From assembly GCA_009380025.1 (NCBI GenBank), contig WHSP01000010.1, forward strand, positions 1 to 59,368: a stretch of 59,368 bases of DNA, given 5' to 3'. The notes beneath the pieces are model-generated. The model made no database searches, was not told where the DNA came from, and saw only the letters and a list, made by a program, of their open reading frames with translations. Each line of letters opens with the position of its first letter. The stretch's first letter is position 1. The stretch is from Gemmatimonas sp. GTDB lineage: Bacteria; Gemmatimonadota; Gemmatimonadetes; Longimicrobiales; Longimicrobiaceae. Position numbers and translations under genes: made by a program. This document shows, piece by piece, positions 1-9,588 of this stretch.

Positions 1-74
1 CGCTTCTCGGTGCGCACGCTTCCTGCACTGTAACTTGTTGTCGGAAAAGGATTAAACCTTCAGGAGGCGCGGAT

Positions 75-347
75 ATGGGCATGCGAAGGAAGATGGCCAG
101 GAGGCTCGACGATATGTCGGTCCCGAAGGTGGGGCTGGCGGAACTGAACCACGGCAAGGATACCGTGGTCAAGGCCGCCTCACGCACCTACGACCGGCTC
201 TCCCCGTCCCGTCGAAGGCGTGCGCGAAGGCGCAGCGCAATGACCGGCATCGGTGCCGCAGCGCTGGCGCTACCCATGGGCCTCTGGCTTGGACGTAAGC
301 TCGTGAGCTCCCGCTACGATCAATCGCCTACGACCAGCTTCTCTTGA
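75..347 (+). CDS. small basic single-span membrane protein, function unknown
   Basis: A 90-residue frame preceded by a good ribosome site (AGGAGG about 8 bases before the ATG), which is the main reason to believe it. The first half is charged. An arginine-rich stretch (about residues 44-53) leads into one hydrophobic segment (about 55-73, GIGAAALALPMGLWLG), and a short polar tail follows. This arrangement predicts a single-span inner-membrane protein with a basic cytoplasmic side. I do not recognise a family. It faces the asd-lysC genes tail to tail, so it says nothing about their pathway. A spurious frame cannot be excluded, but the ribosome site argues against it. Confidence 0.55.
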   Translation: MGMRRKMARRLDDMSVPKVGLAELNHGKDTVVKAASRTYDRLSPSRRRRARRRSAMTGIGAAALALPMGLWLGRKLVSSRYDQSPTTSFS

Positions 348-432
348 GAAGTGTGAAGGTGCGCGGCCACGCAAGCGATCGCGCGGGCCGCGCATCCGAG
401 CCCTCCTCGGTCGGTCATGCGGCGCGGTCGTG

Positions 433-1422
433 TCAGCCGCTCCGAGCCACCACGAGCTCTTCGGCGATCTGAACGGCGTTGGTCGCCGCACCCTTTCTGA
501 GGTTGTCCGCCACGACCCAGAGGTGCAGCGTACGTGGGATGTGCAGGTCCTTTCGGATCCGACCCACGAACACCTCGTCGCGACCGGCTGCGTCGCGCGG
601 CGTCGGGAACCCATCGGGAGCCTCAGCGACGACGACCCCGGGCGCCTCCGAGAAGATCGCCATGACCTCCTCACGGCTCAGGTCCCGGCCTAGCTCAACC
701 ATCATCTCGACCGAATGGCTGACCTCCACAGGCACGCGCACGCATGTCGGGGCGATCCGCAGGTCCGATATCCCCATGATCTTGCGCGGCTCGTTGATCA
801 TCTTGCGTTCCTCTTCGCTCCACCCGTCGGCGTCGAACGGGCCGATCTGAGGGACCGCGTTGGCCGCGATGGACCGGGTGAATGGTGAGTCCGCGGCCGA
901 CTGTCCGGCCGACTCCTGTCGGAGCGCCTCTCTTCCCTTCTCGCCGGCTCCACTGACGGACTGGAAGGTCGTGAGCACGACCCGCGTGACGCCTGCCGCG
1001 CGATGGATCGGCTGCAGGGCAACGACGACCTGGATCGTGGAGCAGTTCGGGTTCGCGATGATCCCCTTCGAGCGATTCGAGAGCGCTTCGGGATTCACCT
1101 CCGGGACGACCAATGGAACCTCCGGATCCATTCGCCAGGCGGAGGAATTGTCCACTACCAGGGCCCCCTCCTCCGCGGCGCGCGGTGCCCATTCACGTGA
1201 TCGCGCACCGCCGGCCGAGAAGAGGGCGACGTCGACACCGCGGAAGGTCCCGTCGCGAGGCGTCCCGATGGTGTACTCGCGACCCTGCCACGACAACCGG
1301 GAACCGGCGCTCCGCTCGGAGGCCAGCAGGGTCAACTCGTCGACGGGGAACTCCCTTTCAGCAAGGACGTCCAGCATGGTTCGTCCCACGGCGCCAGTGG
1401 CGCCGAGTATGGCTACGTGCAT
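433..1422 (-). CDS. asd: aspartate-semialdehyde dehydrogenase
   Basis: Reduces aspartyl phosphate to aspartate semialdehyde with NADPH, the branch point to lysine/diaminopimelate, threonine and methionine; cytoplasmic. The 329-residue length is normal. The N-terminal dinucleotide-binding loop GATGAVG is at residues 7-13, the catalytic cysteine is C127 in NPNCST, and the catalytic histidine is H236 in the RVPVEVSHS motif. The gene begins 8 bases after the end of lysC, so the two are surely co-transcribed and encode consecutive steps. The start chosen puts the Rossmann strand at residue 3, as in the family. A long frame on the opposite strand is a shadow. Confidence 0.97.
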   Translation of the reverse strand: MHVAILGATGAVGRTMLDVLAEREFPVDELTLLASERSAGSRLSWQGREYTIGTPRDGTFRGVDVALFSAGGARSREWAPRAAEEGALVVDNSSAWRMDPEVPLVVPEVNPEALSNRSKGIIANPNCSTIQVVVALQPIHRAAGVTRVVLTTFQSVSGAGEKGREALRQESAGQSAADSPFTRSIAANAVPQIGPFDADGWSEEERKMINEPRKIMGISDLRIAPTCVRVPVEVSHSVEMMVELGRDLSREEVMAIFSEAPGVVVAEAPDGFPTPRDAAGRDEVFVGRIRKDLHIPRTLHLWVVADNLRKGAATNAVQIAEELVVARSG

Positions 1423-1430
1423 AAAGAATC

Positions 1431-2708
1431 CTATCGTTCGCCGGCTGCAGCCCCTGTGGCGGGATCCTCGCCGATCAGTTCCAGGGTGAATGCCTCGTGA
1501 AGCGCCTGCACGGCATCGTCCTGCCGCGCCTCCTCGACCAGGACGGTGATCGTGATTCCGGATGTCGACACGGCGTAAACCTCGATCTCCTTCTCGAGAA
1601 GCGACCGGTAGGCACGGGCGTAGACGCCGGCACGTCGGTGCATCCCGCTTCCGATGAGGGCAATCTTTGACAGACCCCGGCGAACCACAATCCCGCCTCC
1701 TCCCATGCCCGGCAGCATCGCGCTCACAAGATCCCCGGCCTCCTGGACCAATTCGTCGTCGAGCGTCAGTTGGAGCTCGATCCGGCCTTCACTGCCCGCC
1801 GACTCGGAAATCATATCCACGCTGATCCCGGCCTCTGCGAGGCCGACCAGTACGGCTGTCACCGTTCGCAGCCCTGCTGGCAACCCGTTGAGCACGAGCT
1901 TGGCCTGTCCCGATTTCGCCGCGACTCCCGTAAGTACGAGTTCTTCCATGCGCTGAGGCTTCCGGGTGACGAATGTGCCGATCGTATCGTCGCCTGTGTC
2001 GAACGCGGACCCGAGCCGAAGGTCGACGTCGTACTTCGCTGCGATCTCGACGGCCCGAGCATGCATGACCTGGGCACCAGCCGACGCGAGTTCCAGCAGC
2101 TCTTCGAAGGAAACCTGAGGGATGATCCGCGCCTCCGGCACTTTGCGGGGGTCGGCCGTATAGACACCCCGAACGTCGGAGTACACTTCGCAGCGGTCGG
2201 CACCGAGCGCCGCGGCGAGCGCGACCGCCGTGGTGTCGGAACCGCCGCGCCCCAGCGTTGTAATCTCCCGCGCCGCACTCACGCCCTGGAAACCAGCGAC
2301 GATGACGACGTTCCCCTGTTCGAGCGCCGCACGCACCCGGTCGCCGCGGATCTCCTTGATCCGGGCGGACATGTGGGCCCCATCCGTGATGATCGCCGCC
2401 TGGCTCCCGGTCAGCGACACTGCTCCTTCTCCCGCCTCCCGAATCGCCATGGCCAGCAGCGCCATCGAGATTCGTTCGCCTGCCGTCAAGAGCATGTCCA
2501 TCTCGCGTGAGTGCCGGACGGCCGCATCTGCGTCGCCAACTACCTCCGCCGCGAGAGCCACGAGATCGTCCGTAGTGTCCCCCATCGCAGAGACCACCAC
2601 GACGAGCTCGTCACCCCGCCGCACGGCCCGCACGACTCTCGCCGCAACCGCTCGAACTCGCTCCGGCGTCGCAACCGAACTCCCGCCGTACTTCTGAACG
2701 ACAAGCAT
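1431..2708 (-). CDS. lysC: aspartate kinase
   Basis: Phosphorylates aspartate, the first step of the aspartate family pathway. The protein (425 aa) opens with KYGGSS at residues 6-11, the kinase substrate/ATP signature, and ends in two ACT domains that usually bind lysine or threonine for feedback control. The frame is open 69 bases further upstream, but the family starts right at MLVVQKYGG, so the ATG at 2708 is preferred; its ribosome site is weak. The 163-base leader between mlaD and this gene is long enough for regulation, but no recognisable lysine riboswitch or attenuator was seen. asd follows directly. Confidence 0.95.
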   Translation of the reverse strand: MLVVQKYGGSSVATPERVRAVAARVVRAVRRGDELVVVVSAMGDTTDDLVALAAEVVGDADAAVRHSREMDMLLTAGERISMALLAMAIREAGEGAVSLTGSQAAIITDGAHMSARIKEIRGDRVRAALEQGNVVIVAGFQGVSAAREITTLGRGGSDTTAVALAAALGADRCEVYSDVRGVYTADPRKVPEARIIPQVSFEELLELASAGAQVMHARAVEIAAKYDVDLRLGSAFDTGDDTIGTFVTRKPQRMEELVLTGVAAKSGQAKLVLNGLPAGLRTVTAVLVGLAEAGISVDMISESAGSEGRIELQLTLDDELVQEAGDLVSAMLPGMGGGGIVVRRGLSKIALIGSGMHRRAGVYARAYRSLLEKEIEVYAVSTSGITITVLVEEARQDDAVQALHEAFTLELIGEDPATGAAAGER

Positions 2709-2871
2709 CTGAAAGCCGTTACCAGGCCGTTGATGAACACGCGTTCGCGAATGCCGAAGAGAAATCGTGCAGACCAAGGCACCCGACGAGCCGCGACCGA
2801 GGCGTACGCCTGTACGCCGCAGGGGGCGGCGAGGAGGCGTAACGCAGAGCTGCGCGATTTATCGAAGGCAT

Positions 2872-3972
2872 TCAGAAGATCCGGACTTCTCCGATATACC
2901 GGCCCGGGTTCGCCTGAAGGTCCGAAAGAACGCGCCGAAGGGTTGCGATCGCCGCCTGGGTCTCCTCGAATAGCGCGGGATCCTCGAGCAATCGGCCGAG
3001 CGTTCCCTCTCCGTTGTCGATCCGAGCTGCCGCTCGCTGCACGACGGCGATGGCTTCCCGCGCTTCGACGATCGTCGGGCCGAGCTGGTCGATCTCCGGT
3101 CCGAGCGACTCGAACAGCCTGGACGCACTGGTTGAAAGCTCACCCAGCTCGCCGATTGTCGTGTCCGCCTGTGCGATGAGGGAAGGCACGCCGACAACGG
3201 CGTCGTCGATACTTTGGCTCAGCTCCTCCAGATTCTGGCTCGCCCGCTCCGCGTTGGCGAGAATCTGCTCGATCCGTCCACCCTCGACGAACGCTGCTTC
3301 CACAGACCCTGCAACACGGTCGAATCGCTCCGTCGTCTGGGTGATGTTGTCGGTGGCCACCAGGACGCTCTGGGAGACGTCCCGGTAGGTCTGCGTCTGC
3401 TGGTCGACGAAGCCGGTCAACTGCTCGCTCATCGCCTGCACGTTCTCGATCGTCTCCCGGATTTTGATCGCGGTCTCTTCAGTGAACGCCAGTTCGACAC
3501 GCTCCGCGAGCGTTTCGAGATTGCCGGCGATCCGCGCGCCGACCGCGGTCAGCTGCGTGATGTCGGGAAGCGTGGCGCCAGATAAAACCTGACCTTGTCG
3601 GGCCGTGGTGAATTCCAGCTCTGGATAGCTCGAGCGCGACACGATCGAGGCTTGCCAATCCCCGAAGAGAGACGCGGGGGCGAGCAAGACCGCGGCATCG
3701 GCGGGCGGCACTACCCGCGGGGAAATCTGCATCGCAACGACCACTCCCTCTCCCTCCGCGTCCAGGTCGATCCCCGCCACCCGACCCACCTCGACGCCCC
3801 GGAACTTCACCGGATTGCCCTGTCTCAGCTCTCCGACCTCGCGGAAGACCGCCGCCACTTCGATCGGCTCCTCACCCCATGGGCGGCCGCTCAGCCAGAA
3901 CGCCGCCACGACCGTGAGGATGATCCCCGCAACAACCACGATCCCCACCGCGGCTTCGTTGTTCAGCTTCAT
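2872..3972 (-). CDS. mlaD: MlaD-type MCE-domain lipid transport protein
   Basis: Periplasmic substrate-binding subunit of an Mla/MCE ABC system that moves phospholipid or other lipid between the membranes. Residues 7-27 form the single N-terminal membrane anchor, followed by an MCE domain (about 37-115, with VKFRGVEVGRVAGI typical of the family). A long helical region rich in coiled-coil-like heptads covers the rest. At 366 aa it is longer than E. coli MlaD (about 180 aa) and resembles the extended MCE proteins with a helical needle. It overlaps mlaF by four bases (ATGA), so translation is coupled. The lipid carried cannot be told from sequence. Confidence 0.9.
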   Translation of the reverse strand: MKLNNEAAVGIVVVAGIILTVVAAFWLSGRPWGEEPIEVAAVFREVGELRQGNPVKFRGVEVGRVAGIDLDAEGEGVVVAMQISPRVVPPADAAVLLAPASLFGDWQASIVSRSSYPELEFTTARQGQVLSGATLPDITQLTAVGARIAGNLETLAERVELAFTEETAIKIRETIENVQAMSEQLTGFVDQQTQTYRDVSQSVLVATDNITQTTERFDRVAGSVEAAFVEGGRIEQILANAERASQNLEELSQSIDDAVVGVPSLIAQADTTIGELGELSTSASRLFESLGPEIDQLGPTIVEAREAIAVVQRAAARIDNGEGTLGRLLEDPALFEETQAAIATLRRVLSDLQANPGRYIGEVRIF

Positions 3973-4763
3973 ATCCGCCTCCGGCTAGCCGGCGTGTTTG
4001 CAAAAATTCTCATCCCTCCCGATCCCTCCTCGACGAGTTCTGGCCGGCCCTCCACGAACCCCTTGACCACGGGGTGCTGTGAACGCCGAATCTCTTCCGG
4101 CGTCCCCTCCTGCAACACTCGGCCATCGTAGAGCATTGCGATGCGATCGCTGATGCAATACGCACTGTCCATGTCGTGGGTGATCACCAGGCTGGTGACT
4201 CCCAGCTCATCCCGCATCTTCAAGATCAGCCGGTCGATCACGGTTGTCGTAACCGGATCGAGGCCGCTGGTCGGCTCGTCGTACAGGAGGTACTTGGGCC
4301 CAAATGCAATCGCACGGGCAAGACCGGCCCTCTTCCGCTGTCCGCCGGAAAGCTCCGCCGGAAAATTCTCCTCATAACCCTCCAGCTCTACGCGCTCCAG
4401 CGAGTCCGCGATTCGTTCTTCGATCTCATCCTTCGAAAAGCCCCCATGTTTGATCAACCCCATGGCCAGGTTCTCCGCGACCGTCATCGAATCGAAGAGC
4501 GCGGCGAACTGAAACACGTATCCCACCCTCCGGCGCAGCTCGTACAGGTCCGGCCGACTCAACGACGGGACATCGGTCCCATCCACCCTGACCGTCCCCA
4601 TGTCCGGCTGGAGCAGGCCAACAATGTGCTTCAAGGCAACGGATTTCCCCGCACCAGAAAAACCGACCAGGGCGACTGTATCGCCCTCGCCTACACGCAA
4701 GCTGAGGCCGTTGAGGACCACCTTCGGTCCGAACGACTTGTGCAGGTCGATCATCTCGATCAT
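3969..4763 (-). CDS. mlaF: MlaF-type ABC transporter ATP-binding protein
   Basis: ATPase of the Mla-type lipid ABC transporter (264 aa). Walker A GFSGAGKS is at 34-41, the signature LSGGQRKR starts at 138, and Walker B with DEPTSGLDP is at about 159-170. The open frame extends far upstream inside mlaE, but the ATG at 4763 overlaps the mlaE stop (ATGA) and puts the first beta-strand of the ATPase at the N terminus, so it is the start. An alternative ATG lies three codons later. It is coupled to mlaE upstream and mlaD downstream and should act with both at the inner membrane. Confidence 0.93.
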   Translation of the reverse strand: MIEMIDLHKSFGPKVVLNGLSLRVGEGDTVALVGFSGAGKSVALKHIVGLLQPDMGTVRVDGTDVPSLSRPDLYELRRRVGYVFQFAALFDSMTVAENLAMGLIKHGGFSKDEIEERIADSLERVELEGYEENFPAELSGGQRKRAGLARAIAFGPKYLLYDEPTSGLDPVTTTVIDRLILKMRDELGVTSLVITHDMDSAYCISDRIAMLYDGRVLQEGTPEEIRRSQHPVVKGFVEGRPELVEEGSGGMRIFANTPASRRRI

Positions 4764-5557
4764 GGCTGCAGCAGCACCACGGCCCAGAAAGCATCGAAGA
4801 CAAGAATCAGCATGCTGCTGATCACGACGGCTCGGGTCGTCGACCGACCCACACCCTCCGCGCCCCCCTTGGTCGCGAAACCCTCGAAGCACCCTACCGC
4901 TGTGACGACCAGCCCGAACGAGGTGGCCTTGATCAGCGAGAAGGTGATGTCGAACGGCTCGTAGAAGAGCCGGAGCCCACGGATGAAATCGTCGGTGGAC
5001 ATTTGCAGCAGGTTGATGGCCGTGATCCACCCAGCGACGATTCCGATGGCGTTGGCGAAGATCACGATCACCGGAAACATCAGGATCCCGGCGAGCACCC
5101 GCGGCACGACCAGATAGGCCACGGGATTGTACGCCAGGGTCTCCAGAGCATCGATCTGTTCGGAGACCCGCATCGTCCCGAGTTCTGCTGCGATGTTCGC
5201 GCCCACCCGCCCGGAAAGCGCGAGTCCGGAGAGCACCGGGCCCAGCTCGAGGATCATCGTCTTCCCGACCAGCGCTCCCACGAAGTAGAGCGGAACTGCT
5301 CCGGTGAAGGTGTAGGACGCCTGCAGCGCCAGCACGATCCCCGTGAACGCGGCGAGAAAGAGAGCGATGGGGATCGAATCGACGCCGAGGTGCCGCATCT
5401 GTCCCACGAGGAGGGGGACCCAGGTTCCGACATCGCGAAGGGACCGGAGCATCTCGACGAAGAAGGTCCCAAAACGACCGAAGGCGGCGAAGAAGCCGCC
5501 CGCGGACCGCCCGACGGCGGCGAATGGTCGCGCCCAGGTGGCAGTACGAGCAGTCAT
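4760..5557 (-). CDS. mlaE: MlaE-type ABC transporter permease
   Basis: Membrane permease (265 aa) of the lipid ABC system. It has the MlaE fold, with several hydrophobic spans (for example about 50-70 and 140-175) and the conserved GPVLSGLALSGRVGANIAAE region that marks this permease family. The start at 5557 is chosen because it overlaps the hemQ stop codon (TGATG); the upstream extension of the frame is Arg/Pro-rich and runs through hemQ in another frame. No separate MlaB or MlaC gene is seen nearby, so the complex may be the minimal E-F-D type or have distant partners. Confidence 0.92.
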   Translation of the reverse strand: MTARTATWARPFAAVGRSAGGFFAAFGRFGTFFVEMLRSLRDVGTWVPLLVGQMRHLGVDSIPIALFLAAFTGIVLALQASYTFTGAVPLYFVGALVGKTMILELGPVLSGLALSGRVGANIAAELGTMRVSEQIDALETLAYNPVAYLVVPRVLAGILMFPVIVIFANAIGIVAGWITAINLLQMSTDDFIRGLRLFYEPFDITFSLIKATSFGLVVTAVGCFEGFATKGGAEGVGRSTTRAVVISSMLILVFDAFWAVVLLQP

Positions 5558-6366
5558 CACAGGGAGAGGAGCCGGGGCCACTCTTCGGCATCGAGGCGGA
5601 CGCCCGTGAAGAAGCGTCCGAACTCGCCATAGCGTGCGCTCGCCTCGTCGTATCGCATCTCCGTTACAATTCGCTTGAACTCGAGGGGGTCCCTCGCGAA
5701 GAGGCTGACACCCCACTCCCAATCATCCAGCCCGATCGACCCGCTGATCACCTGGAAGACCCGTCCGGCGTAACGGCGGCCGGTCAGGCCGTGCTCCCTC
5801 ATGAGCTGATTCCGCTGGTCTACATCGAGAACGTACCAATTGTCGTCATGTGAACGACGCTTGGTCATCGGGTAGAAGCTCAGATACCGCATCTCCTCCG
5901 GCGGGACGGGGTAGAGCCGCGTCCTCACATGGGGGCTCGCCGCTTCCGCCTCCGCCTCCGCGGCCAGTGCTCTCTGGTAGTCCGCGCTGTTCGGCTCGAA
6001 CTGCTTGGCAACGTCTGCCGTGGCGTGATAGAGGCCGGCTTCGGTGACGGCCAGGTAGTCGTAGCGCAGGGTGAGAAAGTCGCCGAGCAGGCAACGCTTG
6101 ATCCGCATCTCGAGGTCGTTGAGCTCGTCGATGGACGACCGGAAGTGGACGAAGAGCACGTCCGCACCACCACCGACGACCCGATACGCTGCGCTCCAGC
6201 CCTGCTCGGTCGGGGGAATGGCGATTTCGAGGAACAGGGCCCGCGCCTCTTCCGCAACGGCGGCCCGATCATCGCGGGAGAGCCGGCGCAGTGCGGCGTA
6301 GTCGATCTCGAACGCCTGATGCAGCGAGTACCACCCTTCGACGGTGGCTGGCGGTAGTGCGGACAT
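5557..6366 (-). CDS. hemQ: coproheme decarboxylase HemQ (ChdC), chlorite dismutase family
   Basis: Converts coproheme III to protoheme with peroxide, the last step of the coproporphyrin-dependent heme route. At 269 aa it has the usual length. The key residues align with the Firmicutes enzymes by spacing: Tyr165 in FYPMTKRR (radical tyrosine), Met167 and Lys169 (which can cross-link or bind propionate), axial His192 and distal Gln205. The conserved SIGLDDWEWGV and YGEFGRFF segments follow. The start at 6366 begins the conserved domain; upstream frame extension is not protein-like. It is first in an operon with mlaE-mlaF-mlaD and overlaps mlaE (TGATG). That partnership with lipid transport is unusual. 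Confidence 0.95.
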   Translation of the reverse strand: MSALPPATVEGWYSLHQAFEIDYAALRRLSRDDRAAVAEEARALFLEIAIPPTEQGWSAAYRVVGGGADVLFVHFRSSIDELNDLEMRIKRCLLGDFLTLRYDYLAVTEAGLYHATADVAKQFEPNSADYQRALAAEAEAEAASPHVRTRLYPVPPEEMRYLSFYPMTKRRSHDDNWYVLDVDQRNQLMREHGLTGRRYAGRVFQVISGSIGLDDWEWGVSLFARDPLEFKRIVTEMRYDEASARYGEFGRFFTGVRLDAEEWPRLLSL

Positions 6367-6398
6367 GAACCGTATGGGACCTTTCGTGTATGACGCAT

Positions 6399-6418
6399 GG
6401 CCGTCCCGAGAGACGGCC
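6399..6418. promoter_or_regulatory. hairpin in the hemQ leader
   Basis: A perfect 7-bp stem (GGCCGTC / GACGGCC) with a 6-base loop sits about 33 bases before the hemQ start. A run of T-rich bases follows on the plus strand. Read as hemQ leader RNA it would be a stem near the ribosome site. Read on the plus strand it looks like a weak terminator, although no plus-strand gene precedes it. Role unknown. Confidence 0.3.
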
Positions 6419-6624
6419 TTTCCTTTGCGAAGATAGTCGCTTAGGCTGATCGTGGGCAACCGGGTTCGGGGCCCGTGGCAAAGGTAACGCCGCAGCGGAT
6501 CGCGCCTTCTCGCGGCGTGAACCGTATCCGCGCACCACGGAGCAAGAATCATCAACCGTTTCGGGACTTCGGGCGGGCCGCTATATTGGCCCATCCCTTC
6601 TCCTGCTGGCAGCCGAAGAGGCAA

Positions 6625-8106
6625 ATGACTGCATTGCTCGCGCACCCCCTCATCATTCAAGGTGGCATGGGAGTCGGCGTTTCCGACTGGGTCCTCGCAA
6701 AGGCAGTTGCCATGCGAGGCCAACTCGGGGTCGTCTCCGGGACCGCCCTCGACACGCTCTTTGTCCGGAGGCTTCAGGATGGCGATGTCGGCGGCGATCT
6801 CCGGCGGGCGATGGAGCATTTTCCGATCCCGGGCGTCGCCTCCGAGATCCTCAAGCGCTACTTCGTGGCCGAAGGAGAGCGGGGCGAGTCACCGTACAGG
6901 CCGGTCCCGATGTACAAACAGGTCGTCAGCTGCGTTCGTCATCAGCTCACGATGATGGCGAACTTCTGCGAGGTGTGGCTGGCCAAGGAGGGACACGAGG
7001 GGACGATCGGCATCAACCTGCTGACGAAAGTCCAGATGCCGAACCTCGGCTCGCTCTACGGAGCGATGTTGGCCGGCGTCGACTACGTTCTGATGGGCGC
7101 CGGGATCCCGAAAGAGATCCCCGGAGCACTCGATCGCCTCGCCGAGCACCGTGCGGCCTCGATCAAACTCGACGTCGAAGGGCTGGGCCGCGATGAGGCT
7201 GAGTACCTGACGTTCGATCCCCGTGAACATTGGGAGGACGGCGACCCTCCGGCCATCCGCCGTCCCTTCTTCTTCCCGATCATCGCCTCGAACAGCCTTG
7301 CGACGATGCTGGCCCGCAAGGCGTCCGGGAAGGTCGACGGCTTCGTGGTCGAAGGCCCAACCGCCGGCGGCCACAATGCTCCACCGCGAGGCGACCGACA
7401 GTTCAACGAGCGCGGGGAGCCGATGTATACCGAACGGGACGAAGTCGATCTGCCAAAGCTCGGCCAGCTCGGCCTCCCGTTCTGGCTTGCGGGCGGAACC
7501 GGTGCGCCCGACAAGTTGACGGAAGCGCTGGACAGCGGCGCCGCCGGTATCCAGGTCGGGACCCTGTTCGCGTTCTCACGCGAATCCGGGATTCGGACCG
7601 ACCTGAAACGGGAAGTACTGGAACAGGCGGTGGACCGCCCCGTGGACGTGTACACCGATTCCCGCGCGTCGCCTACGGGCTTTCCCTTCAAGATCGTACA
7701 GCTCGGCGACACGATGGCGAGCGAGGACGTCTACCAGGCGCGAGAACGAATCTGCGATCTGGGTTACCTTCGAACGGCTTATCGCATCGAAGGCGGCCGC
7801 GTCGGCTACCGATGCCCAGCGGAACCCGTCGATACGTTCGTGCAGAAGGGCGGCGAGCTGCAGGAGACCGTCGGCCGCAAATGCCTCTGCAATGCTCTGC
7901 TGGCGGACATCGGGCGGGGCCAGGTTCGGAAAGGGGGGATTGTCGAGAAGCCCCTGCTGACGAGTGGCGACGAGCTAAGCAAGATCGGCCAGTTCGCGCA
8001 GGGCCGCCTCGAGTACTCTGCGGCGGACGTGATCGACTATCTACTGTCCGGCCTGCGGGGCCATGTCGCGAAACGGGATCTCTACGAAGCGGCTACGCCT
8101 GGGTAG
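6625..8106 (+). CDS. nitronate monooxygenase-like FMN enzyme (NPD/FabK family)
   Basis: A 493-residue flavoprotein of the 2-nitropropane dioxygenase/FabK TIM-barrel family. It shows the N-terminal IQGGMGVGVS nucleotide loop, the catalytic-type histidine H250 in VEGPTAGGHNAP, and the FMN phosphate loop in the GGTGAPDKL...GAAGIQVGTLFAFS region. The family oxidises alkyl nitronates or reduces enoyl-ACP; it is longer than typical nitronate monooxygenase (about 350 aa), having an extra middle segment and a C-terminal extension with cysteines (about 415-440), so the substrate is unsure. The start at 6625 is preferred over the open upstream frame because the conserved strand starts there. It is divergent from hemQ. 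Confidence 0.85.
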   Translation: MTALLAHPLIIQGGMGVGVSDWVLAKAVAMRGQLGVVSGTALDTLFVRRLQDGDVGGDLRRAMEHFPIPGVASEILKRYFVAEGERGESPYRPVPMYKQVVSCVRHQLTMMANFCEVWLAKEGHEGTIGINLLTKVQMPNLGSLYGAMLAGVDYVLMGAGIPKEIPGALDRLAEHRAASIKLDVEGLGRDEAEYLTFDPREHWEDGDPPAIRRPFFFPIIASNSLATMLARKASGKVDGFVVEGPTAGGHNAPPRGDRQFNERGEPMYTERDEVDLPKLGQLGLPFWLAGGTGAPDKLTEALDSGAAGIQVGTLFAFSRESGIRTDLKREVLEQAVDRPVDVYTDSRASPTGFPFKIVQLGDTMASEDVYQARERICDLGYLRTAYRIEGGRVGYRCPAEPVDTFVQKGGELQETVGRKCLCNALLADIGRGQVRKGGIVEKPLLTSGDELSKIGQFAQGRLEYSAADVIDYLLSGLRGHVAKRDLYEAATPG

Positions 8107-8215
8107 CGCTCCTTACCCGCCGTTGGGCAAGACTCTGGCGGTAGGGGCCATCGGCCGATACTCTGGAGTGACGAACGCGTGACCGGGCGCTCGAATCCAC
8201 TGAGTTCGACTATCT

Positions 8216-9526
8216 ATGAAGAAGCGCCGTCGGTACAGCACCAAAAGCCGTGTCCCCTCGCGCCGGTGGCACGTTCCCCCGCCCCTCATCCACGGTCCGG
8301 AAACCCTCGAGGGGGGAGAGATCCTGCAGGAGTGGGGAAGCGGACTGGGAGTGATCCTCTGGCAGGCCTTTCGGGACTCCGTGCTTTGGGCGACGTCGGC
8401 TCCCGAAAGCCGTGCTGAGACGTTTGTGACCGTCGGCAGGTCCGAGACGCGGGGTAGCCCGGAGGTCGCGACCGAGCCGGATCCCCGCCTCGAGGCGGGG
8501 TTGCGGATCCTCCAACGGATAGTAACCAAGCCCGATTCGATCCGGGAAGCGCAAGTTGCCCGGGCGTGTCGGCAGCTCTCCGAATGGGCGGATGACAAGG
8601 GTCGCCTGGAAACTGCCCTCGCTTTCGCTCAGAGCGCCGCGCTGGCGGTTGCGCAGGACGCAGCCGCGGCCTTCTGGGTCGCCACCATCGCCGTCCGCCT
8701 GAACGATCACGCGCGCGCGGAAGTCTGGTTCCGCAGAGCGATCGGCCTTGCACGGCAGAGCCGCGACTGGCGGATGTACTCGCGCTCGTTCGGTGGTCTC
8801 GGGAACCTCTACATCCGCCGCGGCAACCTCCCCGCAGCACGACGTCTCCACACCCGGGCCCTCCGCGGAGCTCGCCGGGGTGGCATGCGCCGGGAACAAG
8901 CAACCGCCCTGCACGATCTCTTCGCCGTAGCCGTCGAGACCGGCTCTGCCGACGAAGCCGAGCGCTTCGCCCGTCAGGCCTTGGAGGCCTACGGCATCCG
9001 CAATCGCAGGGTACACGTGCTAGCCCACGACGTTGCGTACTTCTGGATGGAACGGGGCCACTTCGCCCGCGCCCTGCCTATCTTCCAAGCCGTACTCCCC
9101 CTTATGCAACGTCCCATCGAGCGGCTCTTCGTCGCCGCGGACATCGCCCGTGCCGCCGGTGGCGTCGGAGACCATGCCACCGCCGAGGCCTCGGCCGCCG
9201 AGGTCTGGAGCGCCGCCGTCGAACCGGAAATCGAGCCCGGTGCCGCACGCGCCCTTCTGGAAGTCGCTCGTGGCTACGTCAGCCTGGATCAGACGGAACG
9301 GGCCCGCTCCGCCGCCGAGCGGGCCCTCGCCCTGGCCTCCAAACACCGAGAGAGCAGAGTGCGGTTCGCAGCTGAGGCACTGATCGATTCGCTCGGCACC
9401 CGCCCCGAAACCACGATCGAGGAAGAGGTCCCCTCTCCCCTCGCCCAGCCCAACCCCGATTCCGGGGACCAGCTTGCCGCAGACCTGGTCCGGACTCTCG
9501 AAGTGATCGCGGGCGAGGCTCCCTGA
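8216..9526 (+). CDS. TPR-repeat protein, unknown role
   Basis: A 436-residue soluble protein made largely of degenerate tetratricopeptide-like helical hairpins, recognisable for example in GLGNLYIRRGNLPAARRLHTRAL and in the Ala/Arg/Glu-rich segments between about residues 125 and 400. The first 100 residues are different, with a basic start (MKKRRRY) and no signal peptide, so it is cytoplasmic. Such proteins bind partner proteins or peptides. The gene faces a tiny lipoprotein gene 62 bases beyond its stop and sits upstream of an orphan response regulator, which makes a sensing role possible but unproven. The ribosome site is weak, so the start could lie further in. Confidence 0.8.
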   Translation: MKKRRRYSTKSRVPSRRWHVPPPLIHGPETLEGGEILQEWGSGLGVILWQAFRDSVLWATSAPESRAETFVTVGRSETRGSPEVATEPDPRLEAGLRILQRIVTKPDSIREAQVARACRQLSEWADDKGRLETALAFAQSAALAVAQDAAAAFWVATIAVRLNDHARAEVWFRRAIGLARQSRDWRMYSRSFGGLGNLYIRRGNLPAARRLHTRALRGARRGGMRREQATALHDLFAVAVETGSADEAERFARQALEAYGIRNRRVHVLAHDVAYFWMERGHFARALPIFQAVLPLMQRPIERLFVAADIARAAGGVGDHATAEASAAEVWSAAVEPEIEPGAARALLEVARGYVSLDQTERARSAAERALALASKHRESRVRFAAEALIDSLGTRPETTIEEEVPSPLAQPNPDSGDQLAADLVRTLEVIAGEAP

Positions 9527-9588
9527 GCTCGCCCGCGTCGATTCCAACCGTCTGCTCGCCTGTGGCGGCCTGTCGCGTCAACTCCCTC

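Noticed and set aside
2540-2782. Possible leader peptide ahead of lysC (starting [15 protein letters not shown])
   Set aside because: No run of lysine or threonine codons, and no paired terminator/antiterminator stems were seen in the 163-base leader.
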